DNA of 7,788 bases, taken from contig CAMWJR010000041.1 of assembly GCA_947174645.1 (NCBI GenBank), forward strand, positions 1 through 7,788. The letters are read 5' to 3'. The DNA is from an uncultured Verrucomicrobiota bacterium (lineage in GTDB: Bacteria; Verrucomicrobiota; Verrucomicrobiia; Opitutales; LL51). Shown piece by piece: positions 1-6,328 of this stretch. Under the pieces are notes generated by a model that was given only the letters and a program-made list of their open reading frames with translations, made no database searches and was not told the origin of the DNA. Made by a program: the position numbers and the translations under genes. Position 1 is the first letter of the stretch. Each line of letters starts with the position of its first letter.

Positions 1-849
1 CACTTCACCCTTTCGCTGTTTTTCTTGAGCCTTTCCACGAATTCCGTCAGCGGCGAGCATGTTCAGTTGCAAACCGCTTCGGTGATGCCACAGACACAAG
101 ATGTCCAGGCCGTTTCTCTTCTTAAAGAAGCTCCGGCAGTCAAAATGCCACCGGTCACACCTAGCGTATCTTCTCGAAAGAACAACAATCCCGAAGTCCA
201 CACTCAATCTCAACCTCAACCTTCATTGACAACGCAGCAGACGCAAAATATACAAGCTGTTTCTCTGCCCGAACAAACTCCAGTGCTCAAAGCGCATCCT
301 GTTACTGCAGAAGTCCGCATCTGGACAGCCGATGATATCCGACGTTATATCCGTGTTCATGGTGCGCTCAATACCTGTGCAACCTTTTCACTGACACTCC
401 AACGTGAACTTGAAACCCTTCGAGACGATATTCAGAGCATTCAAAACGGAATTCGATCGATCGTCCGCATTAATAATAAACTCGGTCTCGATGCCCATAT
501 TGCTGAGATCCTAGCAAGTTGTTACGAGGATTGCTTTGACAAACTTTTCCGTTTTCCAAAGAGTAGTGCGAAGAGTCCCTTCTCCGACTGTATTTTATGG
601 CTTAAAAATGCCCAAGGTACACTGGAAACGCTTAATGGGCGAATGCACACTCTGAAAAAAACCTTGGTAACCCTTCCGCATACACCAAATACGGATCCTA
701 TCGTTGATTCCACTTCAGACAGAATTAACTCGGCAACTGATAAACTCAGCAATAAAGTTTTTAATAAAGCCCAAATATTGCTTCCGATCCTCTATGAATT
801 CTCGCAACAAGAGCGTCAGCACGGGTGGAGCAACATCCCCTGGCTTTAA
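1..849 (+). CDS. Unrecognised repeat and coiled-coil protein, 5' end cut by window
   Basis: I do not recognise a family. The frame is open to the left edge (282 codons visible). The first in-window start-type codon is a TTG at 25, but the eight codons before it (HFTLSLFF) join LSLS to form a hydrophobic stretch followed by a small polar SVSG. This looks like the end of a signal peptide, so the true start is probably just outside the window and the protein may be exported. Counting from the TTG, residues 1-98 are rich in Pro, Gln, Thr and Val, look unstructured, and hold two copies of a 26-residue repeat. Residues 125-153 have hydrophobic residues at coiled-coil spacing (L125, L129, L132, I136, I139, I143, I146, L153), and 193-217 do so again (L193, A196, L200, L203, M207, L210, L214, L217). 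Cysteines lie at 118, 166, 170 and 189. The gene converges on the antiporter gene, with 4 bases between the stops. That the ORF is real is fairly sure; its function is unknown. Confidence 0.7.
   Translation, partial: HFTLSLFFLSLSTNSVSGEHVQLQTASVMPQTQDVQAVSLLKEAPAVKMPPVTPSVSSRKNNNPEVHTQSQPQPSLTTQQTQNIQAVSLPEQTPVLKAHPVTAEVRIWTADDIRRYIRVHGALNTCATFSLTLQRELETLRDDIQSIQNGIRSIVRINNKLGLDAHIAEILASCYEDCFDKLFRFPKSSAKSPFSDCILWLKNAQGTLETLNGRMHTLKKTLVTLPHTPNTDPIVDSTSDRINSATDKLSNKVFNKAQILLPILYEFSQQERQHGWSNIPWL
91..168 (+). repeat. Copy 1 of a 26-codon internal repeat
   Basis: Codons 23-48 of the left-edge gene (counted from the TTG at 25) begin QTQDVQAVSL and end PPVTPSV. They align without gaps to codons 72-97, with 14 of 26 residues identical by my count. 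The DNA has diverged mostly at third positions, which suggests an old duplication kept at the protein level. Confidence 0.7.
238..315 (+). repeat. Copy 2 of a 26-codon internal repeat
   Basis: Codons 72-97 begin QTQNIQAVSL and end HPVTAEV, matching copy 1 placed 147 bases upstream. A linker rich in Asn, Gln, Ser and Pro separates the copies. The shared core is QTQ..QAVSL....P..K..PVT..V. Confidence 0.7.
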
Positions 850-883
850 AAAATTAAAAACTTTCTCTTGAGGTCACTTCAAG
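847..883 (-). terminator. Weak terminator-like hairpin and T-rich run at antiporter end
   Basis: On the minus strand CTTGA (883-879) can pair with TCAAG (871-867) inside the last antiporter codons, and a T-rich run, GTTTTTAATTTTTT, follows (861-848). The stem is only 5 bp and the T-run starts several bases after it, so this is a poor intrinsic terminator. It is noted because nothing better separates the two convergent genes. Confidence 0.22.
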
Positions 884-1807
884 TACATGGAGGCCGTAGA
901 GAACAGCGAGATAGATCGCCAATAACAAAAAACCTTCAAAGCGCGAAACCTCGCGTTTTGTCGTAAAAAATCGCCATAACAACGCGGTTAAAAAAATCAG
1001 TCCCGGAAGCGCAAGGCAGCGGATGCAGTATTGACTTGTGGTTAGTGGACAAAAACAAGCACAGGTACCGGCAACAAAAAGAATATTAAAAATATTCGAT
1101 CCGACGATGTTTCCAGTGCAGATTGTCCCGTACCCCCGAAGCGCTGCAACAAGCGAGGTTGTGATCTCCGGAAGGCTCGTCCCGAGCGCGACAATGGTTA
1201 GCCCGACCCAAGTATCGCTCCACCCTAGCATTTGGGCAATATGGAGACTGCCGGAAACAACCCAATGCGCCCCTAAAAATAAACTGACAATCCCAATGGC
1301 AAACGATGCGAGTGCAAATCCTATCGAAATTTTTGTTGTTTCTGCAGCCTCCGATGACTCTGAAATATCAGCCTTGCAAATGCAATACAAATAGACGATA
1401 CCCACCAATAGCAATAAAACACCCATCGTTAGGTTGACCTTTGAGAACAACACAAGGAGTGCGAAAATGAAGGTGATGCCAAAGAGAAAAGGCATTTCAA
1501 TCTTAATCACGCGTGAGGTAATCGGAAAAGGACAAATGAGCGCGACCAATCCCGCGGCACAACCGATGTTGAGGAGATTGCTGCCAATAACATTCCCTAA
1601 AACAAGCTCTGGATGATGATCGATCGTCGCTAGCAGCGAGGTAATGAACTCCGGAGCTGAAGTCGAAAGCGCGACTAGGGTCATACCAATCACAAAGCGG
1701 CTTACCCCCAATGCCACAGCTAACGCCGACGCGCTGCGACAAACGCGCCCACCTCCGTAAAAAAGCAGGACAAACCCGAGCAGAACCTCAAAACAACTCC
1801 ACCACAT
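854..1807 (-). CDS. Calcium/sodium antiporter, YrbG-like CaCA family
   Basis: Inner-membrane cation exchanger of the Ca2+:cation antiporter superfamily, expected to exchange Ca2+ for Na+ or H+. The 317 residues are almost all hydrophobic, fitting about ten membrane segments in two homologous halves, the usual size for this family. Half 1 carries the alpha-repeat residues STSAPEF (49-54 region) and GNVIGSN (71-77). Half 2 carries GTSLPE (209-214) and GNIVGSN (232-238). The acidic residues E53 and E214 and the Asn residues N72 and N233 are the known ion-binding type positions. A short acidic loop at 146-160 joins the halves. The ATG at 1807 is the first standard start after an in-frame stop at 1865-1867; no Shine-Dalgarno is visible. 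The gene lies downstream of two pilin-like genes on the same strand, with a hairpin between. Repeat 1 has Ser49 where the family usually has Gly. The family is sure; the exact ion is not. Confidence 0.93.
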   Translation of the reverse strand: MWWSCFEVLLGFVLLFYGGGRVCRSASALAVALGVSRFVIGMTLVALSTSAPEFITSLLATIDHHPELVLGNVIGSNLLNIGCAAGLVALICPFPITSRVIKIEMPFLFGITFIFALLVLFSKVNLTMGVLLLLVGIVYLYCICKADISESSEAAETTKISIGFALASFAIGIVSLFLGAHWVVSGSLHIAQMLGWSDTWVGLTIVALGTSLPEITTSLVAALRGYGTICTGNIVGSNIFNILFVAGTCACFCPLTTSQYCIRCLALPGLIFLTALLWRFFTTKREVSRFEGFLLLAIYLAVLYGLHVLEVTSRESF

Positions 1808-1812
1808 GCCCG

Positions 1813-1837
1813 AAGAAAAGCCGATGCTGACGGCTTT
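1813..1837 (-). terminator. Hairpin between pilin pair and antiporter gene
   Basis: On the minus strand AAAGCCG (1837-1831) pairs perfectly with CGGCTTT (1823-1817) around a 7-base loop, and TCTT follows, giving CGGCTTTTCTT. It lies 55 bases after the pilin stop and about 9 bases before the antiporter ATG. It could end transcription of the pilin pair. Because it is so near the start codon, it could instead act in the antiporter leader. The T-run is short and partly inside the stem. Confidence 0.4.
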
Positions 1838-1892
1838 ATGCCCATTGGCAAATGAAAACCGAACCTAGAATCAATTTTAACGCCTTTCTGGC

Positions 1893-2321
1893 TCAATTTT
1901 TCGGGGCCGATACTGCAACAGCCTGAACAATTTCGATCGGGTGACTATTGACAGTCTTTCTATTGCCTGCGCTCCATGGCAACAACTCATAAGTTATAAG
2001 TGCGATATTTTTCGATTGTTCTGTCTTCACACGTTTGAGCAGAAAAACTTCTCCATCGAAGTCTACAAACTGGGCGTTGAGTTGCCAACAGTCTCCGCGA
2101 CGGCCGTAATATAAGATGCCTCCCTCTGATACTAGTGGCTTGCGGGCGATAAGAAAGTAATTTTCGAAGTTCTTTTGTGCGTTTTGTAATAAAATCTTTT
2201 CCGCAGTATTCCGTGTATTTTGGGCCGAATCGACCATGTAACCAAGTAAAACAACAAGGACACTTCCTAATAACCCGATTGCCAAAACAACCTCAAGCAG
2301 TGAAAATCCGCGTTTCGTCAT
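1893..2321 (-). CDS. GspI-like type II/IV pseudopilin
   Basis: Small prepilin-like membrane protein of 142 residues, likely a minor pseudopilin of a type II secretion or type IV pilus machine. The leader MTKRG ends in the Gly needed for prepilin peptidase cleavage and N-methylation. The mature protein starts FSLLE, with Glu at +5 (E10), followed by a hydrophobic helix to about residue 30 (VVLAIGLLGSVLVVLLGYM). The C-terminal 110 residues are a soluble domain I cannot place beyond this. The start codon overlaps the stop of the upstream GspH-like gene in an ATGA, so translation is probably coupled, and the GspI-then-GspH similarity suggests the two proteins pair in a pilus tip. No other secretion gene (GspD, E, F, G) is in view. 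The alternative is a member of the pilin-like Verru_Chthon cassette families described in Verrucomicrobia. Confidence 0.85.
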   Translation of the reverse strand: MTKRGFSLLEVVLAIGLLGSVLVVLLGYMVDSAQNTRNTAEKILLQNAQKNFENYFLIARKPLVSEGGILYYGRRGDCWQLNAQFVDFDGEVFLLKRVKTEQSKNIALITYELLPWSAGNRKTVNSHPIEIVQAVAVSAPKN

Positions 2322-2923
2322 TTATTGATGTTTTTTGAGAATACAAAAGTACGCCCAAGGCGGTTAACTACAATAATGGCCGGTGTAACGGTGCGATCAA
2401 AAACGATCTTTACTTCACCTTTTACCGATTTTCGATGACCATAACCCAATGCGAATAATGTACTTGATTCGTCGCCCGGACGTGAACCATTTTCGGCAAA
2501 GCGAATGCAATAACCGAGAATCTTTTGAGATCCCGCAATTAGTTCCTCTTCCTCTGGAACGTCAGAATCGCTTAAATCAAATGCTTTTAGATCCTGTGCC
2601 GTTAAAATAAAACAATGCTCCGGCAGTAAAATTTCTCGAATGATGCGGTAGTGGTCCTCCGAACGCACGAGTTGTAAAAGCCGCCGCTGGGCGAAAGTCG
2701 TCGACAAATCGACAGCAACAAAGACATCGCACCCTTGGTTTATAGCCTCGTGACGCGCCTGGTTGAGCACCCTGGTCACTATTTTTGTCGCAATTTGAAT
2801 CTGCCGCGACTCCCCATTCTTCCAATGGAAACGCCCCAGAAAAAGTAATATTAACGCGATCATCGCAACTACGGCAATCATCTCGACAAAGGTAAATCCA
2901 CTGTAATTCTGGCGCCTTGACAC
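2318..2923 (-). CDS. GspH/FimT-like pseudopilin
   Basis: Prepilin-type protein of 201 residues. The leader MSRRQNYSG is basic and ends in Gly9; the mature end FTFVE has Glu at +5 (E14), and the hydrophobic helix runs to about residue 29. Features of the GspH/FimT soluble domain follow: ARHEAINQGCDVFVAVD (56-72), close to the usual aRseAi.. pattern after the helix, then IRFAENGS (140-147) and, near the end, VVNRLGRTFVF (185-195), like the family's final strand. The start is GTG at 2923, the only start-type codon between an in-frame stop (2942-2944) and the pilin leader, and it gives a leader of sensible length. No Shine-Dalgarno precedes it. It is the first gene of the minus-strand block and shares the divergent gap with the pseudouridine synthase gene. 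It probably assembles with the GspI-like product; substrate and machine are unknown. Confidence 0.86.
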   Translation of the reverse strand: MSRRQNYSGFTFVEMIAVVAMIALILLFLGRFHWKNGESRQIQIATKIVTRVLNQARHEAINQGCDVFVAVDLSTTFAQRRLLQLVRSEDHYRIIREILLPEHCFILTAQDLKAFDLSDSDVPEEEELIAGSQKILGYCIRFAENGSRPGDESSTLFALGYGHRKSVKGEVKIVFDRTVTPAIIVVNRLGRTFVFSKNINK

Positions 2924-2935
2924 GTCGCGGAGTGT

Positions 2936-2987
2936 GGATTCTCACCCATTGACGTAAATCTTTATTGTCTCTTAAGTGTGAGATCCC
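2936..2987. promoter_or_regulatory. Imperfect inverted repeat in divergent gap
   Basis: GGATTCTCAC at 2936-2945 and, on the other strand, GGGATCTCAC (2987-2978) match at 8 of 10 positions; the TCTCAC half is exact. The centre lies between the two divergent genes and the arms flank the candidate promoter. This could be an operator for a shared regulator, but two short arms 32 bases apart can arise by chance. Confidence 0.2.
2949..2977 (+). promoter_or_regulatory. Possible sigma-70-type promoter for the rluA-ispF pair
   Basis: TTGACG (2949-2954) matches the -35 consensus at 5 of 6 positions. At 17 bases spacing lies TTAAGT (2972-2977), a poor -10 with about 3 of 6 matches. Transcription would start near 2984, just before the GTG at 3000. 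The position is right; the -10 is weak. Confidence 0.27.
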
Positions 2988-2999
2988 AAAGTAATTTGT

Positions 3000-3659
3000 G
3001 TGCTTACGGAACTGCCACGTCGTCATGTACTTGATGCTACTGATGGTTGGCAAGGGGTATTGAAGCATCCCAACGAAATTTTGCCGCAGGGAATCTATTC
3101 CCTCGATCCGGAGCTGAGTGGTGTGGTGCTCTATGCAAAAAACAAAGGAAGCCTATGCGAATTACGCAATGCTTACGGTTCGCAGCAATTTACATTTCGC
3201 TGGACCATACTGGCGCGCAACCAAGTGCTGGAGGAATCTGTTATATGTTCACTTCCCATCGCAAAGAGTGCTGATGGTGATAGGATGAGAGTTTCGCATA
3301 AAAAGGGGAAACAGACTCGGACGGAGTTTCAAAAGCAGGAAAATATCGGTAAATCTTTCACACTTTGGTCGGCAAAAACGCATTTTATCCGCCCACATCA
3401 AATCCGAATTCACGCGTACGAAGTTGGAATTCCGGTCCTCGGAGAGTCCATTTATAACACAACTCTCATCCCTTCGCTCTCTGATTTAAAGTTGCACACC
3501 AAAGAAAATCGCAAAGGTCCGCCCGAGCCCATTTACGACTCCGTAATGATTCACTTGAGCTCCGTTTCATTCCCTCTTCGGGGGAACAACTACGCCATCG
3601 ACGCGCCGCTACCGGATGCCTACGCTGCCGCCTTAAAAATTATCGAACGATGGAGCTGA
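3000..3659 (+). CDS. Divergent RluA-family RNA pseudouridine synthase
   Basis: Predicted cytoplasmic enzyme turning uridine into pseudouridine in rRNA or tRNA; the target cannot be told. At 219 residues without an S4 domain it has the compact RluA build. The best evidence is the C-terminal motif IRPHQIRIHAYEVGIPVLGE (130-149), close to the family's gRtHQIRvH..lGhPilGD, followed by SIY. The catalytic region is present but degenerate: GIYSLDPELSGVVLYAKN (31-48) aligns with the usual HRLDrdTSGlll.aKn, so D36 would be the catalytic Asp, but His-Arg is replaced by Tyr33-Ser34. The usual K.Y in the following strand appears to be F66-R67-W68. The start is GTG, the first in-frame start after a stop at 2979-2981; no Shine-Dalgarno is seen. 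The gene overlaps ispF by 10 bases, so the two are likely cotranscribed. The fold is quite sure; activity is uncertain. Confidence 0.8.
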   Translation: MLTELPRRHVLDATDGWQGVLKHPNEILPQGIYSLDPELSGVVLYAKNKGSLCELRNAYGSQQFTFRWTILARNQVLEESVICSLPIAKSADGDRMRVSHKKGKQTRTEFQKQENIGKSFTLWSAKTHFIRPHQIRIHAYEVGIPVLGESIYNTTLIPSLSDLKLHTKENRKGPPEPIYDSVMIHLSSVSFPLRGNNYAIDAPLPDAYAAALKIIERWS

Positions 3660-4132
3660 GAATTGGCCACGGTTACGATATTCACCGCCTCGTTGAGGGG
3701 CTGGCATTAGTTCTTGGCGGGCAACACATCGACTACCCTAGGGGATTATTGGGGCATTCGGACGGCGACGTTGTTTGCCATGCGATTATCGACTCTTTAC
3801 TTGGGGCCCTTGCGCTTCCGGATATTGGGCAAACTTTTCCCGATCAAGATCCAAAGTTATTAGGTGCAAATTCGTGCGGTTTATTACGTACGGTGTTCGG
3901 GGAAATAATCCAGCCTAAAGGCTATCAAATCAGCAATATCGATATGACCATCATTGCACAAGCTCCCGTATTGGCCCCCTACACCTCTGCGATGCATCAT
4001 CACCTCGCATCAATCCTCGATACAGAGCTGCAAAACATCAGTATTAAGGCGAAGACCAATGAAGGCTTGGATAGTATTGGTCGCGGCGAAGCGATTGCCT
4101 GTTATGCCGTTTGCCTTTTGTTGAAAAGCTAG
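3650..4132 (+). CDS. ispF: 2-C-methyl-D-erythritol 2,4-cyclodiphosphate synthase
   Basis: Fifth enzyme of the MEP (non-mevalonate) isoprenoid pathway. It cyclises CDP-methylerythritol 2-phosphate to the cyclodiphosphate, releasing CMP, as a cytoplasmic trimer. The 160-residue length is normal. The N-terminus IGHGYDIHRL gives zinc ligands D10 and H12, and GHSDGDVVCHA gives H36, S37, D40 and the third ligand H44. PDIG (57-60) and FPDQDP (63-68) follow, then DMTIIAQAP (98-106), IKAKTNE (132-138) and GRGEAIAC (144-151), all family signatures. The usual GADS reads GANS (N74 for Asp). The ATG at 3650 lies within the last codons of the pseudouridine synthase gene and puts RIGHGYD directly after it, as in known members; no Shine-Dalgarno, so coupling to the upstream gene is likely. 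Its TAG abuts the priA stop on the other strand. Confidence 0.97.
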   Translation: MELRIGHGYDIHRLVEGLALVLGGQHIDYPRGLLGHSDGDVVCHAIIDSLLGALALPDIGQTFPDQDPKLLGANSCGLLRTVFGEIIQPKGYQISNIDMTIIAQAPVLAPYTSAMHHHLASILDTELQNISIKAKTNEGLDSIGRGEAIACYAVCLLLKS

Positions 4133-6328
4133 TTAAGAAAAATCGTAGGCATCTATGTCCCATGCCAGTGCAATTTCTTTGGGAACTGTGCAATTTGCAA
4201 GAAGAACTCTGAGCGTCTGAACCGTACGACTGACTTTTGGCGTTAAAAAGTAAAGAACGAAGCGGTAACGATCTTGGACTTTTTCGACCGGCGATGGTAC
4301 AGGACCACGAATATCCGTCTGCGGCGGGAAACAATCACGTGATGGTTGCAGTGTTTTTTTTAAAAAATCCTGACTCCATAGCTCGGCAAGCGACGCATTT
4401 CGGCTCGAAATATGAAGTGCGATCATATGCCGATATGGTGGGTAATGGAACATCTCGCGCTCCGTAAGTTCTTTTTCGAAGAATGCGCTGTAATCGGTGT
4501 TTTTAGCAAAATAAAGCGTTTCATTTCCCGGGATCCGCGTTTGGACAACAACTTCACCGGGAAGGTCGCCGCGCCCAGAACGTCCCGCAACCTGGACTAA
4601 GAGCTGGAAAGTTCGCTCATTAGCCCGAAAATCTTGTTGTGAAAGGCTCCCATCAGCATTGATAAGCCCTACAAGCGTTACGTTGGGAAAATCGAGGCCC
4701 TTGGCGATCATCTGCGTACCGATTAATAAATCGAGCTCATGTTTTTGAAATTGCTCTAAAACCTCGATAAAAGCGTATTTTTTCTGGAGAATATCCGAAT
4801 CTAGACGTGCCAAGCGTACTTGTGGAAAAATTTTTTGGACAACCTCTTCGACGCGCTGCGTTCCTAACCCGCGGTAAAGAATTTCAGGAGCACCACACTT
4901 AGGGCACACTTTTGTAGGTGCAATTTCATATCCACAAAAATGACATAGGAGTGTCTGTCGTGACTTGTGGTAAGTTAGAGGAATACTACAATGTGGACAC
5001 GTTGCTACGTAGTCACAAGACGGGCATAAAACGGTCGGCGCAAATCCGCGGCGATTCAAAAAAAGCATCACTTGTTCCCGGCGTTCGAAGCGCTCAACCA
5101 TCTTATCCTGCAAGATTTTCGAAAAGACTGCCCCTTTTTCGTAGCACATATCAACGATCGTAACCTGCGGTAATGTGCGGTGATCGACGCGCTGCGGCAA
5201 CGTAACTAACGTATACTTCCCTTTCGATGCGTTGTAATACGACTCAAGTGAGGGTGTTGCGGAACCCAAAATACAGGTCGCTTGCGCGAGTTTAGCCCGA
5301 TAAACGGCAACATCACGTCCATGATAACGCGGGTTTTCTTCTTGCTTGTAAGTACGTTCATGCTCCTCGTCGACAATGACAAGCCTTAGATTTTGAAGGG
5401 GCAAAAAAACTGCCGATCGCGCGCCGACGACTAACGTTCCGGGATGATCCATGATTTGAAACCAGGTATCGCGTCGCTCACCTTCGGATAGTCCGCTATG
5501 CCAAACATGAACTGGGATATTGGGAAAACGCTGGCGGAGCTTTTTAACAGTCTGTGCCGTCAGTGTTACTTCGGGAAGAAGGTAAAGCACGGAACCGCCC
5601 TCATGAATGATTTTTTGAATCATCTCAATATAGACCTCGGTTTTGCCAGAACCCGTTACCCCGTGCAAGAGATAAACGCCAAAAGTTCCTTTTTCTAGAT
5701 TTTGCCCAATGATCTCACAAACCGCCCGTTGCTGCTCTGTTAATGTTACCGCTTCCGTCATCCCAACTTGAGGTAGAAACTGCGCGTAGACCTGGCGCTC
5801 TTGGCGCTGAAACACCTCATATAAAAAGTGTTTCTTAAGGAGCGCATCAAAAACATTACGCGAGAATTTCTTAAGAAACTCTTCCTTTAGCATCCCCGGA
5901 TTTTGCCGCAAAAAACACCAGGCTTCGTATTGCTTGGGGAACTTTTTTACATCAGGACCCTCATTCTCCTCGGCATGAAGTAACGACTGGAGCTTTATCG
6001 CGGTATTTTTTCGGATCGCCTGGGGAATAGCCGCCTCCAAAACGTCCGAAAAAGAGGCAAAATAATAGCGCTCAATCCAGTGGTAAAGCTCTATAAGTAA
6101 GGAATCTGTTACGGGCACGTCGTAAATCATGCCTACGATTGGCTTTATGAGATAAGTCGGTGGCTGTTCGAGTTCTTGAATTCCAACTACAAGACCCTCC
6201 TTTTTCGAACGTCCTACAAAGACGTAGACCAAAGATCCAACTTTCAACGTATGAAGCAATTCATCCGGGATCTGGTACGTCAGTGGGCGCGGAAGCGGCG
6301 CAAAAATCGCAACCTCAGCAACCAGCAT
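4133..6328 (-). CDS. priA: Primosomal protein N', replication-restart helicase PriA
   Basis: Superfamily 2, 3'-5' DNA helicase that recognises abandoned replication forks and starts reloading of the replicative helicase. The 731 residues are the normal full length. Residues 1 to about 105 are the 3'-DNA-binding domain (AEVAIFAPLPRPLTYQIP). Walker A is GVTGSGKT (223-230), the Walker B box is DEEH (320-323), and then come NPRYHGRDVAVYRA (332-345) and motif III GSATPSLESY (355-364). Eight cysteines bind two zincs: C435, C438, C444, C447, C462, C465, C475 and C478. Motif V, GTQMIAKGLDFPNVTLVG (537-554), and motif VI, QVAGRSGRG (579-587), are intact. The C-terminal domain runs to the end. The ATG at 6328 lies inside folD, overlapping it by 14 bases, so folD-priA are probably one coupled unit; no Shine-Dalgarno is visible. 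No odd residue is seen in the catalytic motifs. Confidence 0.98.
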   Translation of the reverse strand: MLVAEVAIFAPLPRPLTYQIPDELLHTLKVGSLVYVFVGRSKKEGLVVGIQELEQPPTYLIKPIVGMIYDVPVTDSLLIELYHWIERYYFASFSDVLEAAIPQAIRKNTAIKLQSLLHAEENEGPDVKKFPKQYEAWCFLRQNPGMLKEEFLKKFSRNVFDALLKKHFLYEVFQRQERQVYAQFLPQVGMTEAVTLTEQQRAVCEIIGQNLEKGTFGVYLLHGVTGSGKTEVYIEMIQKIIHEGGSVLYLLPEVTLTAQTVKKLRQRFPNIPVHVWHSGLSEGERRDTWFQIMDHPGTLVVGARSAVFLPLQNLRLVIVDEEHERTYKQEENPRYHGRDVAVYRAKLAQATCILGSATPSLESYYNASKGKYTLVTLPQRVDHRTLPQVTIVDMCYEKGAVFSKILQDKMVERFERREQVMLFLNRRGFAPTVLCPSCDYVATCPHCSIPLTYHKSRQTLLCHFCGYEIAPTKVCPKCGAPEILYRGLGTQRVEEVVQKIFPQVRLARLDSDILQKKYAFIEVLEQFQKHELDLLIGTQMIAKGLDFPNVTLVGLINADGSLSQQDFRANERTFQLLVQVAGRSGRGDLPGEVVVQTRIPGNETLYFAKNTDYSAFFEKELTEREMFHYPPYRHMIALHISSRNASLAELWSQDFLKKTLQPSRDCFPPQTDIRGPVPSPVEKVQDRYRFVLYFLTPKVSRTVQTLRVLLANCTVPKEIALAWDIDAYDFS

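Noticed and set aside
1038..1394. A 118-codon plus-strand frame opposite the antiporter gene.
   Set aside because: It is the antisense of a clear membrane transporter gene and shows no motif or plausible start site.
2577..3068. A 163-codon minus-strand frame across the pilin and rluA gap, with many Cys and Arg residues.
   Set aside because: It lies in another frame over a well-supported pilin gene, has no family features, and its composition is that of a shadow frame.
4115..4128. Small inverted repeat CTTTT-GTTG-AAAAG at the end of ispF as a terminator.
   Set aside because: The stem is short and A/T only, with no T-run after it on either strand.
4044..4334. A 96-codon minus-strand frame across the ispF-priA junction.
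   Set aside because: It overlaps two confidently identified genes in other frames and has no recognisable feature.
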